Shown: positions 6,076-6,952 of the stretch, one piece after another | Layout of the letters: the number at the start of each line of letters is the position of its first letter | How positions within the stretch are numbered: position 1 is the stretch's first letter | NCBI GenBank assembly: GCA_013289785.1 | Contig: JABCZE010000083.1 | Location: 1-6,952, forward strand | Length of the DNA stretch: 6,952 bases | Direction: 5' to 3' | Source of the DNA: Vulcanimicrobiota bacterium | GTDB lineage: Bacteria; Vulcanimicrobiota; Vulcanimicrobiia; Vulcanimicrobiales; Vulcanimicrobiaceae | The notes under the pieces: model-generated | What the model was told of the DNA's origin: nothing | What the model saw: only the letters and a program-made list of their open reading frames with translations | Database searches by the model: none | Translations under genes and position numbers: made by a program

Positions 6076-6590
6076 GAATTAATCGCTTTGACGGCCGCCT
6101 CAATTGACGCTCCGCTGCCGGAGTCGGCAGCAGCGGCTTTGTTGAGTTGGTTTTGCCAATCGAGGAGTGCGGGCTTGCCACCTTCCGTGGCTCGCTCCAT
6201 CCACGTGTCGCTGGTCCTTACCTTGCGGCAATCGCTCTGTTTGGCCCATTCCCCACCGATCCGACGCCCGAGCGAGGTAAGCTGAGCGGCCACCGCAGTG
6301 TTTGTGCTTGGGTCGGTGACGTGCACGAGGATCTTTTGGCTATCCGGGAACCAGCCATCGTACTCCCGCGCGCCAAAGTAAAACGCGTGTACCTGCCCCC
6401 AATACTTGTTCCAACTCTGCCACTCCCCCTCACATTCGTCTGCCTGCCAAACCGCATGGAAGGAGTCTTTCCATGAATCGACGGTCGCGGCATCGTCGGC
6501 GAGACAGCAGCCTCGTACGATTAGAAAAATCGCGAATGCAACTGGTAGTGCGCGCAATATTTGCGGCGTTCCGTATCGTGAAATAGCCAT
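6039..6590 (-). CDS. Small exported Trp-rich protein of unknown function
   Basis: A 183-residue protein that I do not recognise. The start is ATG at 6588-6590; an in-frame stop lies 11 codons upstream and no other start codon intervenes, although no strong Shine-Dalgarno is visible. The N-terminus is a Sec-type signal: basic region to R13, hydrophobic core ALPVAFAIFLIV (14-25), then RGCCLA with probable cleavage after A31. VRGC is a poor lipobox because of the Arg, so a soluble periplasmic or secreted product is more likely. The mature part has nine Trp (40, 48, 57, 60, 64, 80, 115, 130, 145), five of them within 40-64, and just two Cys (53 and 121) that could form a disulfide. The C-terminal 40 residues are Ala/Ser-rich and helical. 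The last 37 bases overlap the end of the convergent ABC-F gene. Confidence 0.75.
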   Translation of the reverse strand: MAISRYGTPQILRALPVAFAIFLIVRGCCLADDAATVDSWKDSFHAVWQADECEGEWQSWNKYWGQVHAFYFGAREYDGWFPDSQKILVHVTDPSTNTAVAAQLTSLGRRIGGEWAKQSDCRKVRTSDTWMERATEGGKPALLDWQNQLNKAAAADSGSGASIEAAVKAINSQLDTIGVASSS

Positions 6591-6592
6591 CG

Positions 6593-6608
6593 GGCGCGCT
6601 TCTGCGCC
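6593..6608. repeat. GC-rich hairpin at the start of the exported-protein gene
   Basis: GGCGC (6593-6597) pairs with GCGCC (6604-6608) over a 6-base loop. It lies immediately before the ATG of the minus-strand exported-protein gene, where the ribosome would bind. It might restrain translation, but short GC stems are frequent in such DNA. Confidence 0.2.
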
Positions 6609-6651
6609 TGCGTCCGCTTTCCCTCACGAGCCCTTTTGCTGACGGCGGCCT

Positions 6652-6952
6652 TTATGCGTTAACTGGCATTTTTAGGATTGCCGAGGCAAAGTCATCGACG
6701 TTGGTTTCAAGAGCAAAGTGGCCGGTGTCCAAGAATCGGACGTCCGCATCGGGGACGTCACGCTTGAACGCCTCGGCGCCTGGCGGAATGAAGAAGCCGT
6801 CGTTCTTTCCCCACATGGCGAGCAGTGGAGGCCGGTGTGTTCGGAGGTATTGCTGATACAAGGGGTAGCGTTCGATATTCGATTTATAGTCGAGCTTGAG
6901 ATCGGCCTGAAGATCCATCATTCCCGGGCGAGCAAGTAGAGCGGCATCGAGC
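6652..6952 (-). CDS. Alpha/beta hydrolase, C-terminal part (5' end outside window)
   Basis: The frame stays open from the TAA at 6652-6654 to the right edge, so the gene begins beyond the window; an internal ATG at 6919-6921 is not taken as the start because codons upstream of it are also family-like (LDAALLARPG). The segment carries the last part of the alpha/beta hydrolase fold: RPPLLAMWGKND (strand 6 and the acid, Asp at 6799-6801), a PPGAEAFKRDVPDAD helix, and LDTGHFALE with the catalytic His at 6718-6720. The nucleophile elbow and cap lie outside, so the substrate cannot be judged; the WGKND and DTGHFALE wording resembles the epoxide hydrolase / haloalkane dehalogenase-like group. A gap of 61 bases separates it from the downstream exported-protein gene on the same strand, with no clear terminator, so the two may be co-transcribed. 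Confidence 0.88.
   Translation of the reverse strand, partial: LDAALLARPGMMDLQADLKLDYKSNIERYPLYQQYLRTHRPPLLAMWGKNDGFFIPPGAEAFKRDVPDADVRFLDTGHFALETNVDDFASAILKMPVNA

Noticed and set aside
1..6952. Search for tRNA, rRNA, CRISPR repeats, transposase genes and attachment-site repeats
   Set aside because: None was seen by eye in either strand; all long non-coding stretches are under 250 bases and are described above.

Overview
The window is a GC-rich stretch of bacterial chromosome with ordinary gene density and no sign of phage, plasmid, IS element, CRISPR array or RNA gene. The mix of a VanW protein carrying a glycosyltransferase-like C-terminal half, a long-chain ChrA, an ABC-F ATPase and a Cys-paired lipoprotein with beta-propeller-like repeats recalls uncultured soil or peat lineages such as Candidatus Eremiobacterota. 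That assignment rests on recalled family resemblance and is tentative.

Layout, left to right. At 3-1589 (+) is the 3' part of a VanW-domain gene whose start lies before the window. At 1749-2930 (+) is a two-domain chromate transporter (ChrA) with a good Shine-Dalgarno. The 232-base gap at 2931-3162 holds a possible promoter and three small inverted repeats. It leads into 3163-4089 (+), a lipoprotein gene whose coding signal runs through three reading frames in succession. Each frame junction can be explained by one missing base in a C or G run, so this is either a decayed gene or a sequencing artefact. The 150-base gap at 4090-4239 contains two back-to-back hairpins, one with a perfect 12-bp stem. 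At 4240-6075 (+) is an intact two-NBD ABC-F ATPase with a Uup-like C-terminal coiled coil. It overlaps tail-to-tail with a minus-strand gene for a small exported Trp-rich protein of unknown function (6039-6590). Upstream of that on the same strand is the 3' end of an alpha/beta hydrolase (6652 to the window edge).

The genes do not form an evident pathway. The plus-strand genes are probably separate transcription units, given the gaps and internal signals. The two minus-strand genes are 61 bases apart and could be co-transcribed. I do not see a new multi-gene system. The items most worth checking are the three-frame lipoprotein gene, the compound inverted repeat upstream of the ABC-F gene, and the CxxC-x4-CxxH motif joining the two halves of the VanW protein.
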